The notes beneath the pieces are model-generated. The model was not told where the DNA came from, made no database searches, and saw nothing but the letters and a program-made list of their open reading frames with translations. 44,348 bases of DNA. Source: Lachnospiraceae bacterium AM48-27BH (GTDB lineage Bacteria > Bacillota > Clostridia > Lachnospirales > Lachnospiraceae). Shown piece after piece: positions 8,294-16,138 of the stretch; positions within the stretch are counted from its first letter, which is position 1, and each line of letters begins with the position of its first letter. Location: assembly GCA_003478355.1 (NCBI GenBank), contig QUFC01000037.1:1-44348 (forward strand). The letters are read 5' to 3'. Made by a program: the position numbers and the translations under genes.

Positions 8294-9970
8294 CTACAGC
8301 TCATTCTTAATATATCCCGCCAGGTTATACGCATGATCAGAGATCCTCTCCAGGTTGCTGATGATATCTAAGAAGATCACACCCGCGGAAGCAGCGCACT
8401 GGCCATTGGACAGACGCTCGATGTGTTTCTCTCTTAACTCTTCTTCCAGGGTATCTACCTTGTCCTCATACTGGCTTACCTTACGGACGGTATCCATGTT
8501 AGCGTTGCTTCTGGCGTCAATAGCGTTCTCAAAGGCCTTAAATACATACTCGCTGATTTCACGAAGGTCATTAGCTCCAGTCTCAGAGAATTTCAGATTC
8601 CGTTCTACCAGATACTGGGCACATTCTGCCAGGTTTTCTGCGTGGTCGCCTACACGCTCGATGTCGCTGACACTGTAGAATAAGTCGTTGACCACCAGCT
8701 TCTGATGCTCGGTCAGCTGCAGATTATCAATCTTGATCAGATACTCAGTCAGCATCTTCTCCATGCTGTTGATGGTTTTCTCCACCCGGAATACCTCTTC
8801 GATCTCCTCTAAATTACCATCCAGAATCGCATCGATTCCTTTTCTGACGTTACCCATGGTGATCTGGCCCATATGGACAACTTCAAGGGCTGCAGTCTCC
8901 ACTGCAAATGCAGGAGACTCGAAGATACGCTCGTCCAGATGTTTTAAAGTCGCTGCTGCCTCATCATCCTCGTCCTTCACTTTGTTTTCTTCAGTATCCG
9001 GTTTTACCAGAATTCCAGATAATTTTACCAGCTGATTAGCAAATGGGAACAGCAATGCCGTATTGGTCAGGTTAAAGATCGTATGGAAAATGGAGATCTG
9101 TACTGCATTAATATTGGATGCCGCAAATGCAGGACGCAGGGCAAATAGTATAAAACCGGCTGCACCAAACAAAATCGCACCAATCACATTAAAGCTTAAA
9201 TGCATGACAGCCGCACGTTTTGCTGTTCTGGAGCCTCCCACACTGGATAACAGAGCAGTCACACAGGAACCGATATTCTGTCCTAATGTAATATAAATGG
9301 CTGCGTTCGTCGTTACGATCCCATTTAATGCCAGGGTCTGTAAAATACCAACAGATGCAGAGGAGCTCTGCAATAATGCCGTTACCAGGGCACCGATCAG
9401 CATACCTAACAGTGGATTGCTTCCCAGCACCTCAAATGCCTTGGCAAAAATCGGAGCATCTGTATATGGTGAAATCGAACCGGACATCAGTTCCAGTCCC
9501 ATAAATAACAGTCCAAGACCTACCAGGATCTCACCGATGGTATGGTACTTCTCTTTTTTGGAAAACAGGATCATGATCGCACCAATACCGATCAGAAGCG
9601 GCGCATAGAACACCGGTTTCATCACTTCCATGGCACTTCCCAGCTGGCTTAAGGATACGATCCATGCGGTGATGGTGGTACCGATATTAGCACCCATGAT
9701 CACGCCAACCGCCTGGGTTAAATTCAAAACTCCTGCACTTACGAAACCAACTACCATGACCGTGGTAGCGCCACTGCTCTGAATAATTGCCGTGATCAAC
9801 GCACCCAGACAGACTGCCATAAGACGGTTATTGGTCAACATGCTTAAAAATTGACTCATCTTACTTCCTGCGGTTTTCTGCATACCATCGGCCATGATAT
9901 TCATTCCATAAAGGAACATTCCAAGACCACCCAAAAAACCAAAGACATTCGACACATCATTAATTGTCAT
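8294..9970 (-). CDS. Na+/phosphate cotransporter with C-terminal PhoU-like domain
   Basis: A 558-residue membrane protein of the NptA/YjbB family, which imports or exports inorganic phosphate coupled to sodium. The two inverted Na/Pi repeats show the paired motifs ITAIIQSSGATTVMVVGF (near residue 60) and TALLQSSSASVGIL (near 197), each with the QSS signature. Eight or so membrane spans end at about residue 315. Residues 340-558 form helical PhoU-like repeats (YSVSDIERVGDHAENL and DIISNLERISDHAYNL). The start has GGAGGAAATC. Upstream is a strong promoter with PhoP-like repeats, so phosphate-starvation control is likely. Start and length are normal for the family. Confidence 0.93.
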   Translation of the reverse strand: MTINDVSNVFGFLGGLGMFLYGMNIMADGMQKTAGSKMSQFLSMLTNNRLMAVCLGALITAIIQSSGATTVMVVGFVSAGVLNLTQAVGVIMGANIGTTITAWIVSLSQLGSAMEVMKPVFYAPLLIGIGAIMILFSKKEKYHTIGEILVGLGLLFMGLELMSGSISPYTDAPIFAKAFEVLGSNPLLGMLIGALVTALLQSSSASVGILQTLALNGIVTTNAAIYITLGQNIGSCVTALLSSVGGSRTAKRAAVMHLSFNVIGAILFGAAGFILFALRPAFAASNINAVQISIFHTIFNLTNTALLFPFANQLVKLSGILVKPDTEENKVKDEDDEAAATLKHLDERIFESPAFAVETAALEVVHMGQITMGNVRKGIDAILDGNLEEIEEVFRVEKTINSMEKMLTEYLIKIDNLQLTEHQKLVVNDLFYSVSDIERVGDHAENLAECAQYLVERNLKFSETGANDLREISEYVFKAFENAIDARSNANMDTVRKVSQYEDKVDTLEEELREKHIERLSNGQCAASAGVIFLDIISNLERISDHAYNLAGYIKNEL

Positions 9971-10047
9971 GATTTCCTCCTACATATACCCCTTTGTATA
10001 TTGTGTGATATCCATACGATATAGTACTGCAAACCGCATATAGTTTA

Positions 10048-10077
10048 ACTATAGCATAGATCTTTATCATTTGACAA
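10048..10077 (-). promoter_or_regulatory. Promoter of the Na/Pi cotransporter gene
   Basis: TTGTCA (10077-10072) and TATAGT (10053-10048) lie 18 bp apart on the minus strand, giving a 5' leader of about 70 bases before the cotransporter ATG. Confidence 0.7.
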
Positions 10078-10081
10078 GAAG

Positions 10082-10120
10082 TTTAAAGTATCGGTTAAAT
10101 CTTTGTCAAAATCTGGTAAA
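10082..10120 (-). promoter_or_regulatory. Candidate Pho box: four hexamers at 11-bp spacing
   Basis: Reading the minus strand, the hexamers TTTACC, TTGACA, TTAACC and TTTAAA start exactly 11 bp apart (forward positions 10115, 10104, 10093, 10082). The block ends 4 bp upstream of the -35 box. Bacillus PhoP binds direct repeats of TT(A/T/C)ACA-like hexamers with about 5-bp gaps, and four in a row form a full box. The downstream gene is a phosphate transporter, so sequence, spacing, position and target agree. Binding itself is inferred. Confidence 0.65.
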
Positions 10121-10146
10121 ATCTGTATTTCAGCAGGACCATTTTT

Positions 10147-11436
10147 CTACAAGGACAGACCGCCTCTCGCCCTTGCTTTCCGTGAACGATAGGATTGTAC
10201 CACCGGAACCATGAAAATCGCCACCAGACCACCCGCAAATCCATTATTATAAAGGTTCATTCCTCCATAAACAATCCCAACGTTCAAAGCCACGGATGAA
10301 TGCAGAAATCCGGCGATCAGTCCTGCCATCACTCCAAATTCTCCGGCAATCGGCGCCAGAGTTGTGGAGAATAACAGGGCCAGTGTCGCCGATGGATCGG
10401 TAAGTTCCCAGTGTTTTGTCATTCCGGCCAGGCAGACACCGCCCATAACCGGCAGAATATTACGAAGATGCTTTCCTGTAGCGCTGAAACCAACGATGGT
10501 CATGATTCCGCCGATGGTAGGGCCGTTCAAATCTCCACCTACCAGCACCAGAAATGCTGTAGCAACCATACCATTGATTCCCATATTAAACAGGATCACC
10601 GCACCGCCTTCGTCCCTCAGATAATCCGTTCCACCGATTCCCGGAGTTTTCAGAATCCGTCTATATCCTGCAAAGACCTCACGGCCTCCGGCCAGCAGAC
10701 CTGCCGCAATCATTCCCAGAAACAGCCCGGATAACAGGATGGCAAACAGATGATTGCCGCCGCTATACCAGATCTGTCTGGCTTCAACGGTAATACCAAA
10801 GGATTTTAACACGGACACGATCACCGTCGCGATAATTCCCCCCGCAAATCCCACATTATACAGGGAGTAACCCTGATGGGCGTAATGGGCATGGGTCGCC
10901 AGTGGAGGAAGCACGAAGCCGATCAAAATACCAAGAGACATAGAAAGAAATACTCTTAACAGAACTGGCATTGTCTCAATCTGCATCATCTGAGTGATGA
11001 TGGGAGATAAACTGGTTCCATAGAGCGCAATATAGATATATCTGGACGGAGCAGTCTTATGATACTTCGCATAAAACCAGACACCTAAAAGGATCATCCA
11101 GATATTCAACAGATTTTTACCAAATAACGAAAAACCGAACATCAAAAACGTAGATGTGACTGTATGACCGTCCACATCCAGCCCTGATTTGTATACAATA
11201 AACAGACACAATAACGTTAAAATCCCGGCATTAATAAACGCCGCACCGATACCGCCCACCACAAAATAATCAGTGATCAACACATCCGGCTCCCGGATAA
11301 TGATCCATAATCCGGGTAAGATCGTAGAAACCGGCTGCACCAGCAGCCCCACCAGAATAAAATACAGCGGCATTGCCGCCAGAAGGAGAAACTTCTCACT
11401 TCTTGTCCATTTCTTTTTCCGAATTTTCTTTAACAA
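10147..11436 (-). CDS. DUF1576 multi-spanning membrane protein
   Basis: A 429-residue integral membrane protein matching the uncharacterised DUF1576 family; its function is unknown. It is built of two related halves. Residues 68-76 (INAGILTLL) resemble 283-291 (FNMGINGMV). GFSLFGK (101-107) resembles GFSATGK (316-322). SLYNVGFAGG (191-200) resembles NLYNNGFAGG (394-403). Internal two-fold repeats of this kind are typical of secondary transporters and channels, so a transport role is plausible but inferred. The start is TTG, with GGGGG eight bases upstream; no in-frame ATG is near. It stands alone, with its own promoter, and I see no terminator before the Pho box of the next gene. Confidence 0.82.
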   Translation of the reverse strand: MLKKIRKKKWTRSEKFLLLAAMPLYFILVGLLVQPVSTILPGLWIIIREPDVLITDYFVVGGIGAAFINAGILTLLCLFIVYKSGLDVDGHTVTSTFLMFGFSLFGKNLLNIWMILLGVWFYAKYHKTAPSRYIYIALYGTSLSPIITQMMQIETMPVLLRVFLSMSLGILIGFVLPPLATHAHYAHQGYSLYNVGFAGGIIATVIVSVLKSFGITVEARQIWYSGGNHLFAILLSGLFLGMIAAGLLAGGREVFAGYRRILKTPGIGGTDYLRDEGGAVILFNMGINGMVATAFLVLVGGDLNGPTIGGIMTIVGFSATGKHLRNILPVMGGVCLAGMTKHWELTDPSATLALLFSTTLAPIAGEFGVMAGLIAGFLHSSVALNVGIVYGGMNLYNNGFAGGLVAIFMVPVVQSYRSRKARARGGLSL

Positions 11437-11467
11437 AGGTTTTCCCCCGTTTTCACACTTTTCTTAA

Positions 11468-11497
11468 ATTATATCCCGAACCGGCAAAAAAACACAA
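11468..11497 (-). promoter_or_regulatory. Promoter of the DUF1576 gene
   Basis: A consensus TATAAT lies at 11473-11468 on the minus strand, with TTGTGT 18 bp upstream, about 32 bp before the TTG start codon. The -35 match is modest. Confidence 0.5.
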
Positions 11498-11566
11498 ATA
11501 TATATTGCCCTATTGAATCCATAAGAAAAAACCTATAAAAATATCGAACAGGCGATCCTCTAACAC

Positions 11567-11607
11567 AAAAAGAGGCCGCTGCAGAATCTCTTTCGTCAAT
11601 TCTGCAG
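11567..11607 (-). terminator. Terminator of tRNA-Ser
   Basis: CTGCAGAAT (11579-11587) and ATTCTGCAG (11599-11607) pair perfectly over 9 bp, followed on the minus strand by CGGCCTC and five T (11567-11571). It lies 22 bp after the tRNA 3' end. Confidence 0.75.
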
Positions 11608-11628
11608 TAGTCTCTTCTTGATTGAAAG

Positions 11629-11718
11629 CGGAGATAAAGGGATTCGAACCCTTGTGCCGGGATGAACCGACAAACGCATTTCGAGTGCGCCGCGTTATGG
11701 CCACTTCGCTATATCTCC
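11629..11718 (-). tRNA. tRNA-Ser(CGA)
   Basis: A 90-nt class II tRNA. The acceptor stem GGAGATA/TATCTCC is perfect (11718-11712 with 11636-11630) and the discriminator is G. The anticodon loop CTCGAAA gives anticodon CGA, which reads UCG serine codons. A long variable arm typical of serine tRNAs and a T-arm with GGTTCGAATCC are present. CCA is not encoded. It has its own promoter upstream and a hairpin terminator downstream. Confidence 0.95.
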
Positions 11719-11736
11719 ATATCAGCGATACAAAAA

Positions 11737-11797
11737 GCATCAACTACTGTAGTATACACGAAAAATCATATTTTGACCAGTAGTTGATGCCTTTTTT
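11737..11797. terminator. Bidirectional hairpin enclosing the tRNA-Ser promoter
   Basis: GCATCAACTACTG (11737-11749) and CAGTAGTTGATGC (11778-11790) are perfect 13-bp inverted repeats around 28 bp. The plus strand continues in six T, and on the minus strand the second arm is followed by five T, so it can terminate in both directions. The loop carries the -10 of the tRNA-Ser promoter. Confidence 0.6.
11751..11779 (-). promoter_or_regulatory. tRNA-Ser promoter inside the hairpin loop
   Basis: TGGTCA (11779-11774) and TATACT (11756-11751) lie 17 bp apart on the minus strand, placing the start of transcription about 25 bases before the tRNA. The -35 match is four of six. Confidence 0.5.
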
Positions 11798-11872
11798 CTA
11801 AATTTTCTTAATTATTTTCGCTTCAAAAACAGCTCATTCTGCCAGCTGCCCGATTCACGGTTCACTCATCAG

Positions 11873-11900
11873 TAAAAAAAGAATCCTGCTTGCAGGATTC
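11873..11900 (-). terminator. Terminator of the amidase operon
   Basis: GAATCCTGC and GCAGGATTC (11881-11889, 11892-11900) form a perfect stem, followed on the minus strand by seven T (11874-11880). It ends the nifS-nifU-mnmA-amidase transcript and also forms the distal part of the hairpin-rich element at 11881-11999. Confidence 0.9.
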
Positions 11901-11999
11901 TCCGCCTGCGGCGGGTCGCTTTAGCGACACGCTTCCACTCCGCCGCAGTGCGATCCCGCGGAGCGTATTTTGTGTCATAGGGTGAAGTTCCCTATGACA
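11881..11999. repeat. Cluster of five hairpins, candidate interspersed palindromic element
   Basis: Within 119 bp there are five separate inverted repeats: 11881-11900 (9-bp arms), CCGCC/GGCGG at 11902-11914, GTCGC/GCGAC at 11915-11928, CTCCGC/GCGGAG at 11938-11963 and TGTCATAGGG/CCCTATGACA at 11973-11999. The stretch is GC-rich unlike its surroundings. The amidase stop codon (11992-11994) lies inside the last palindrome. This looks like a REP- or MITE-type element inserted at the 3' end of the gene; repetition elsewhere in the genome cannot be seen from one copy. Confidence 0.5.
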
Positions 12000-13251
12000 T
12001 AAAATAACGGTTTATGCCGTCTAATAATCCATCTGCCAGCTGATTCAGCACAGCGTCAGAATGATCAGATTTCTTATCGCCCAGCTCAATGTCAATGGAT
12101 GGGATCGTGGAAAATGACGTCTGGGTCAGATCCATCTCCATGGATCCGGAAGAAAAGATCTTCACCCCTGCATTTTTAAGACCTGCCACCAGACTCTCAC
12201 CCAGGGCATTGTGCTTCTGCCAGTTGGAAGCCACCGGCTCCATGCTGCGGTAAGAAGCCACATTCGGAACACTCATATAAAATGCACCCTTATCCTTTTC
12301 CGTAGAATCCCAGTGAAGGGCAATGTGGCAGTCCGCCATGTTGTTGGCCATGACGGTACGGGCGATATTATCTAACTGCACATCATCAGTTTCCCGGATC
12401 ATCAGCACATCATATCCTGCCGCCAGAAGCTTCTCCTTCAGTTTCTTCGCCATGGCTAAGGTTACCTGGGATTCCGGTGTTCCATCTGCAAATGTCATAC
12501 CAGAAGAAACTGCCACTGCGCTGGTTGCTCCTGCGCCTGTCGTTCCGCCTGTCACTTTCGCACTTCCATCAGGATGGCACTGGGTCTTCACACTGGAACC
12601 GCCCTTGGTGCCGTGTCCGGCATTGACACAGATCACATGATTCTTCTTAACAGCTGCTGTGGAACGGTATAAGGTGGCTGTGCCAGAGGAAATCTTAGAA
12701 AATTCCGCATATTTCCAGGAGGTATTAAATGTCACAGTCTCAGAAGACGCCTGATTGCCCGGACTGCTATTCTGGATCGTTTCACCAGATTGCTGATCTG
12801 CCGCCGGACTGTTACCCTGTCCTGCTGCCTTCGCTGTAATATAGCGATTGGAAATATAAGCTTCTTTCCCATTATAGACAACCCGGCTCCAGGAATCTCC
12901 TTTGCCAGTCCGTTTTAACGTCTCCCCCTGGCTGACAGTTCCTAATCTCTGGGATGCCGTTGTGGCGGAGGAACGGATATTGACCTGACTTCCTGTTACC
13001 GTCACCATATCATCTGTATTGGTCATGGAAACGGCAGGCTCGGAAGTGATCACAATCGGTCTGCTGCTACGGGAAACCTGATCTGTTGCATCAGCGCTGT
13101 TTACATAATTTCCAGACGCAGCGGTATCTCCTGCTCCGCTTTCACGGACGACTGCCTGATTTTTTGTACCATCAGCGCCATGAAAAGTTCCGGCCTGACA
13201 GCCTGTTACCAGAAGCGCTGCCATTGCTGCGCCAATCCATAATTTTCTCAT
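11992..13251 (-). CDS. N-acetylmuramoyl-L-alanine amidase lipoprotein with SH3 domain
   Basis: A 419-residue cell-wall hydrolase. The lipoprotein signal has lipobox VTGC (Cys18), so it is anchored outside the membrane. A bacterial SH3 domain lies at about 80-140 ([21 protein letters not shown], then [18 protein letters not shown]). An Amidase_3 domain fills about 200-417 with zinc ligands in CVNAGHG, the Glu in [15 protein letters not shown] and the His in [10 protein letters not shown]; the catalytic Glu lies in [16 protein letters not shown]. It cleaves the bond between muramic acid and the stem peptide. Its ATG overlaps the mnmA stop as ATGA, so translation is probably coupled. The last two codons and stop lie in a palindromic element. 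Confidence 0.88.
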   Translation of the reverse strand: MRKLWIGAAMAALLVTGCQAGTFHGADGTKNQAVVRESGAGDTAASGNYVNSADATDQVSRSSRPIVITSEPAVSMTNTDDMVTVTGSQVNIRSSATTASQRLGTVSQGETLKRTGKGDSWSRVVYNGKEAYISNRYITAKAAGQGNSPAADQQSGETIQNSSPGNQASSETVTFNTSWKYAEFSKISSGTATLYRSTAAVKKNHVICVNAGHGTKGGSSVKTQCHPDGSAKVTGGTTGAGATSAVAVSSGMTFADGTPESQVTLAMAKKLKEKLLAAGYDVLMIRETDDVQLDNIARTVMANNMADCHIALHWDSTEKDKGAFYMSVPNVASYRSMEPVASNWQKHNALGESLVAGLKNAGVKIFSSGSMEMDLTQTSFSTIPSIDIELGDKKSDHSDAVLNQLADGLLDGINRYFMS

Positions 13252-14327
13252 CGGATCACGCCTCCTCCCACAACATAATCTCCATCATAGAATACAACCG
13301 CCTGTCCTGGGGTAATGGCCCTCTGAGGCTCCTCAAACTGCACTTCCACCAGATCCGGCCCGATCTCACGGATCTCACATGGCGCGCCCTTATGACTGTA
13401 GCGGATCTTGGCGGTTACCTTCATGGTTTCTCCATGAAGCCCGTCCACGGACATCCAGTTTAAGTGATCACAGGTCAAATGATCGGAAAATACATCTTTG
13501 GAATCACCGATCACCACTTCATTAGTCTCTGGCCGGATCTCTACCACAAACACCGGTTTCCCCATAGAAAGGTTCAAGCCCTTTCTCTGTCCTACGGTAT
13601 AATGGGTGATCCCCAGATGTTTTCCTAATATATTGCCATCCAGATCTACGAAATTGCCCGAAGGCAGTTCTGCATCTGTATTTTCCCTGATATACTTCGC
13701 ATAATCATGATCCGGGATAAAGCAGATCTCCTGGCTGTCCGGCTTATGAGCTACCGGAATACCGATCTCCTCTGCAATCTCACGGATCTGGTCCTTCGTA
13801 TAGCTTCCCACCGGCATCAGTGTATGGGCAAGCTGATCCTGGGTCAGATTATATAGAGCATAGGTCTGATCCTTCGCCGCTGTCACAGATTTTTTCAGGG
13901 CATATCTGCCGTTTGGCAGCTTCTCAATGCGGGCATAATGACCTGTAGCGATGTATTCTGCCCCGATATCTAAGCTCCTGTGAAGCAGAGATTCCCATTT
14001 CACATAGCGGTTGCAGGCGATACACGGATTCGGTGTTCTTCCTTTCACATATTCGTCTACAAAATAATCGATCACGTGGTTTTTAAACTCTTCCCTGAAA
14101 TTCATCACATAGTAAGGGATGTCCAGACTCCAGGCCACTCTTCTGGCGTCATCCACAGCGCTCAACCCGCAGCAGCCGCCATTTTCCTCCTGGGTCTGGT
14201 GATCCTCGTCCTGCCAGATCTGCATGGTCACACCCATGACATCATAGCCCTGCTGCTTCAACAGATAGGCTGCCACGGAGGAATCCACGCCTCCGGACAT
14301 ACCTACGACTACCTTCTTCTTCTCCAT
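13248..14327 (-). CDS. mnmA: tRNA-specific 2-thiouridylase MnmA
   Basis: A 359-residue cytoplasmic enzyme that makes 2-thiouridine at the wobble base of tRNA-Lys, -Glu and -Gln. The PP-loop ATP site is [15 protein letters not shown] (residues 9-23). The sulfur-relay cysteines are Cys105 ([11 protein letters not shown]) and Cys202 ([10 protein letters not shown]). The length is normal. Its ATG overlaps the nifU stop by one base (TAATG), and its stop overlaps the amidase start, so nifS, nifU, mnmA and the amidase form a compact operon. The cysteine desulfurase encoded upstream is the likely sulfur donor. Confidence 0.97.
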   Translation of the reverse strand: MEKKKVVVGMSGGVDSSVAAYLLKQQGYDVMGVTMQIWQDEDHQTQEENGGCCGLSAVDDARRVAWSLDIPYYVMNFREEFKNHVIDYFVDEYVKGRTPNPCIACNRYVKWESLLHRSLDIGAEYIATGHYARIEKLPNGRYALKKSVTAAKDQTYALYNLTQDQLAHTLMPVGSYTKDQIREIAEEIGIPVAHKPDSQEICFIPDHDYAKYIRENTDAELPSGNFVDLDGNILGKHLGITHYTVGQRKGLNLSMGKPVFVVEIRPETNEVVIGDSKDVFSDHLTCDHLNWMSVDGLHGETMKVTAKIRYSHKGAPCEIREIGPDLVEVQFEEPQRAITPGQAVVFYDGDYVVGGGVIR

Positions 14328-14764
14328 TAATACTCCTCATCCTCATCGTGCTCGCTGATATCGCTCTTTGGCTTATCCAGTCCCTCGATCACAATGCCGT
14401 GTTTCTCTGCATAATCCCACAGAGCCGCATGGATCGCTTCCTCTGCTAACAGAGAGCAGTGCACCTTTACTGGCGGAAGTCCGTCCAGAGCCTCCATAAC
14501 CGCCTTATTGGTCACTTCCATGGCTTCCTGAACAGTCTTTCCTTTTACCATCTCCGTAGCCATGCTGCTGGTTGCCACTGCCGCACCACAGCCAAATGTC
14601 TTAAATTTTACATCCCTGATTACCTGATTGTCATCGATATCCAGATAAATTCTCATGATATCGCCGCATTTTGCATTTCCTACGGTACCAACACCACTGG
14701 CATTCTCAATCTCACCTACATTTCTTGGATGCTGGAAATGATCCATAACTTTCTCTGTATACAT
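14327..14764 (-). CDS. nifU: Fe-S cluster assembly scaffold NifU/IscU
   Basis: A 145-residue IscU-type scaffold on which iron-sulfur clusters are built. The three ligand cysteines are Cys33 (NAKCGD, with conserved Asp35), Cys59 (FGCGAA) and Cys103 ([11 protein letters not shown]). It has only the U-type N-terminal domain, with none of the C-terminal extensions of nitrogen-fixation NifU, so it is a housekeeping form. An acidic tail follows residue 130 (EHDEDEEY). It lies 29 bp after the cysteine desulfurase gene, its partner, and overlaps mnmA by one base. Confidence 0.95.
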   Translation of the reverse strand: MYTEKVMDHFQHPRNVGEIENASGVGTVGNAKCGDIMRIYLDIDDNQVIRDVKFKTFGCGAAVATSSMATEMVKGKTVQEAMEVTNKAVMEALDGLPPVKVHCSLLAEEAIHAALWDYAEKHGIVIEGLDKPKSDISEHDEDEEY

Positions 14765-14793
14765 AATTTCGTAATTCCTCTCTTTTTCTTTCC

Positions 14794-15981
14794 TTAGTTT
14801 TTCTTGGATTTTCTCACAAAATCCTCATACAGCGGGGACATACTTCTTAATTTCTCTACGATCTTTTTGATCTCATCAACGGTGAAATCGATATCCTCTT
14901 TGGTGGTTTCCTCACTTAAGGTCAGCCTTAAGGAGCCATGGGCGATCTCATGCGGTAAACCGATGGCTAACAGTACATGCGATGGATCCAGGGAACCTGA
15001 AGTGCAGGCCGAACCGCTGGAACCGCAGATGCCCTGCATATCCAGCATGATCAGGAGGGACTCACCCTCAATGAACTGGAACGCGAAGTTGGCATTGTTT
15101 GGCAGACGATTGGTACGGTGTCCGTTCAGTCTCACGTATGGAACTTCACTTAACACACGGTCGATCAAGTAATCTCTTAATTCTACCTCATAAGCCGTGC
15201 GCTCTGCCAGATTCGCCATAGCGATCTCTACTGCTTTGCCCATACCAACGATACCAGGTACATTTTCAGTGCCGCCACGGCGTTTCCGCTCCTGAGATCC
15301 GCCATGGATGAAGGAACGCAGCTTTAATCCGGTACGGATATATAAAAAGCCAATTCCCTTCGGACCATTAAACTTATGGCCGCTGACACTGAGCATATCA
15401 ATATGGTACTCGTCTACATTGATCGGCACATGGGCATAAGCCTGAACCGCATCCGTATGGAAAATGATCCCGTGCTCTTTTGCGATCTCTCCGATCTCTT
15501 TGATCGGCTGAATGGTTCCGATCTCGTTGTTAGCGAACATAATGGAGATCAGGATGGTATCCGGACGGATCGCTTTCTTTAACTCATCAAGCTTAACCGT
15601 ACCATTCTCATCCACATCCAGGTAAGTGATCTCAAATCCACGCTTCTCCAGGTACTCGCAGGTATGAAGAACCGCGTGATGCTCGATTTTGCTGGTGATG
15701 ATGTGTTTTCCTTTGGATTCATATGCCTCAGCAGTGGCTTTGATGGCCCAGTTATCAGACTCAGAACCGCCTGCTGTGAAATAAATTTCGTTGGTTTTGG
15801 CTCCCAGGGACTTTGCGATGGTCTCGCGTGCCTCTGCGATGGCTTTTTTCGATGGAGTTGCAAACTCATACACCGAAGAAGGGTTTCCATAATATTCTGT
15901 GAAATATGGCAGCATTGCCTCTACGACCTCTGGTCTGGTTTTGGTCGTTGCCGCATTGTCAAGATAAATTGTTTTTTTCAT
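14794..15981 (-). CDS. nifS: Cysteine desulfurase NifS/IscS
   Basis: A 395-residue PLP enzyme that removes sulfur from cysteine and passes it as a persulfide to the NifU scaffold and to MnmA. The PLP lysine is Lys203 (SVSGHKFNGPKG). The persulfide cysteine is Cys326 in GSSGSACTSGSLDPSH, the long-loop group I form. The length is normal. It is first in the nifS-nifU-mnmA-amidase operon and has a strong promoter with a dyad over the -35. No Rrf2/IscR-type regulator gene lies next to it. Confidence 0.96.
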   Translation of the reverse strand: MKKTIYLDNAATTKTRPEVVEAMLPYFTEYYGNPSSVYEFATPSKKAIAEARETIAKSLGAKTNEIYFTAGGSESDNWAIKATAEAYESKGKHIITSKIEHHAVLHTCEYLEKRGFEITYLDVDENGTVKLDELKKAIRPDTILISIMFANNEIGTIQPIKEIGEIAKEHGIIFHTDAVQAYAHVPINVDEYHIDMLSVSGHKFNGPKGIGFLYIRTGLKLRSFIHGGSQERKRRGGTENVPGIVGMGKAVEIAMANLAERTAYEVELRDYLIDRVLSEVPYVRLNGHRTNRLPNNANFAFQFIEGESLLIMLDMQGICGSSGSACTSGSLDPSHVLLAIGLPHEIAHGSLRLTLSEETTKEDIDFTVDEIKKIVEKLRSMSPLYEDFVRKSKKN

Positions 15982-16038
15982 GTTGTTGTGATCCGCCTTT
16001 CTGTAGTAATAAAGTTAAAAGCTTCATCTACCCACTTT

Positions 16039-16071
16039 ATTATATTTGCATATTCCTATCATTGCAATAGG
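16039..16071 (-). promoter_or_regulatory. nifS operon promoter with overlapping dyad
   Basis: TTGCAA (16067-16062) and a consensus TATAAT (16044-16039) lie 17 bp apart on the minus strand. An inverted repeat CCTAT-N7-ATAGG (16055-16071) is centred on the -35 box, so a bound protein would block polymerase. An iron-sulfur or cysteine-responsive repressor is a guess from the genes controlled. Confidence 0.65.
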
Positions 16072-16138
16072 ATTTCCTCGTATTTTTTCTTAAACAAAGT
16101 CATACTCTGTAATAATCCCCATCTGCGAGGCCCGTTCT

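Noticed and set aside
10447..11136. P-loop NTPase motif in the DUF1576 protein (GFSxxGK twice)
   Set aside because: The motif lacks the GxxxxGK[ST] form and lies in hydrophobic membrane sequence; it is better seen as a repeated transport motif.
11510..11743. A 77-codon minus-strand frame with an ATG
   Set aside because: It runs across tRNA-Ser and its terminator, and its translation is tRNA sequence read as protein.
11737..11790. An invertible, phase-variable promoter
   Set aside because: The flanking repeats enclose only 28 bp, no recombinase gene is near, and the T runs explain the structure as a terminator.
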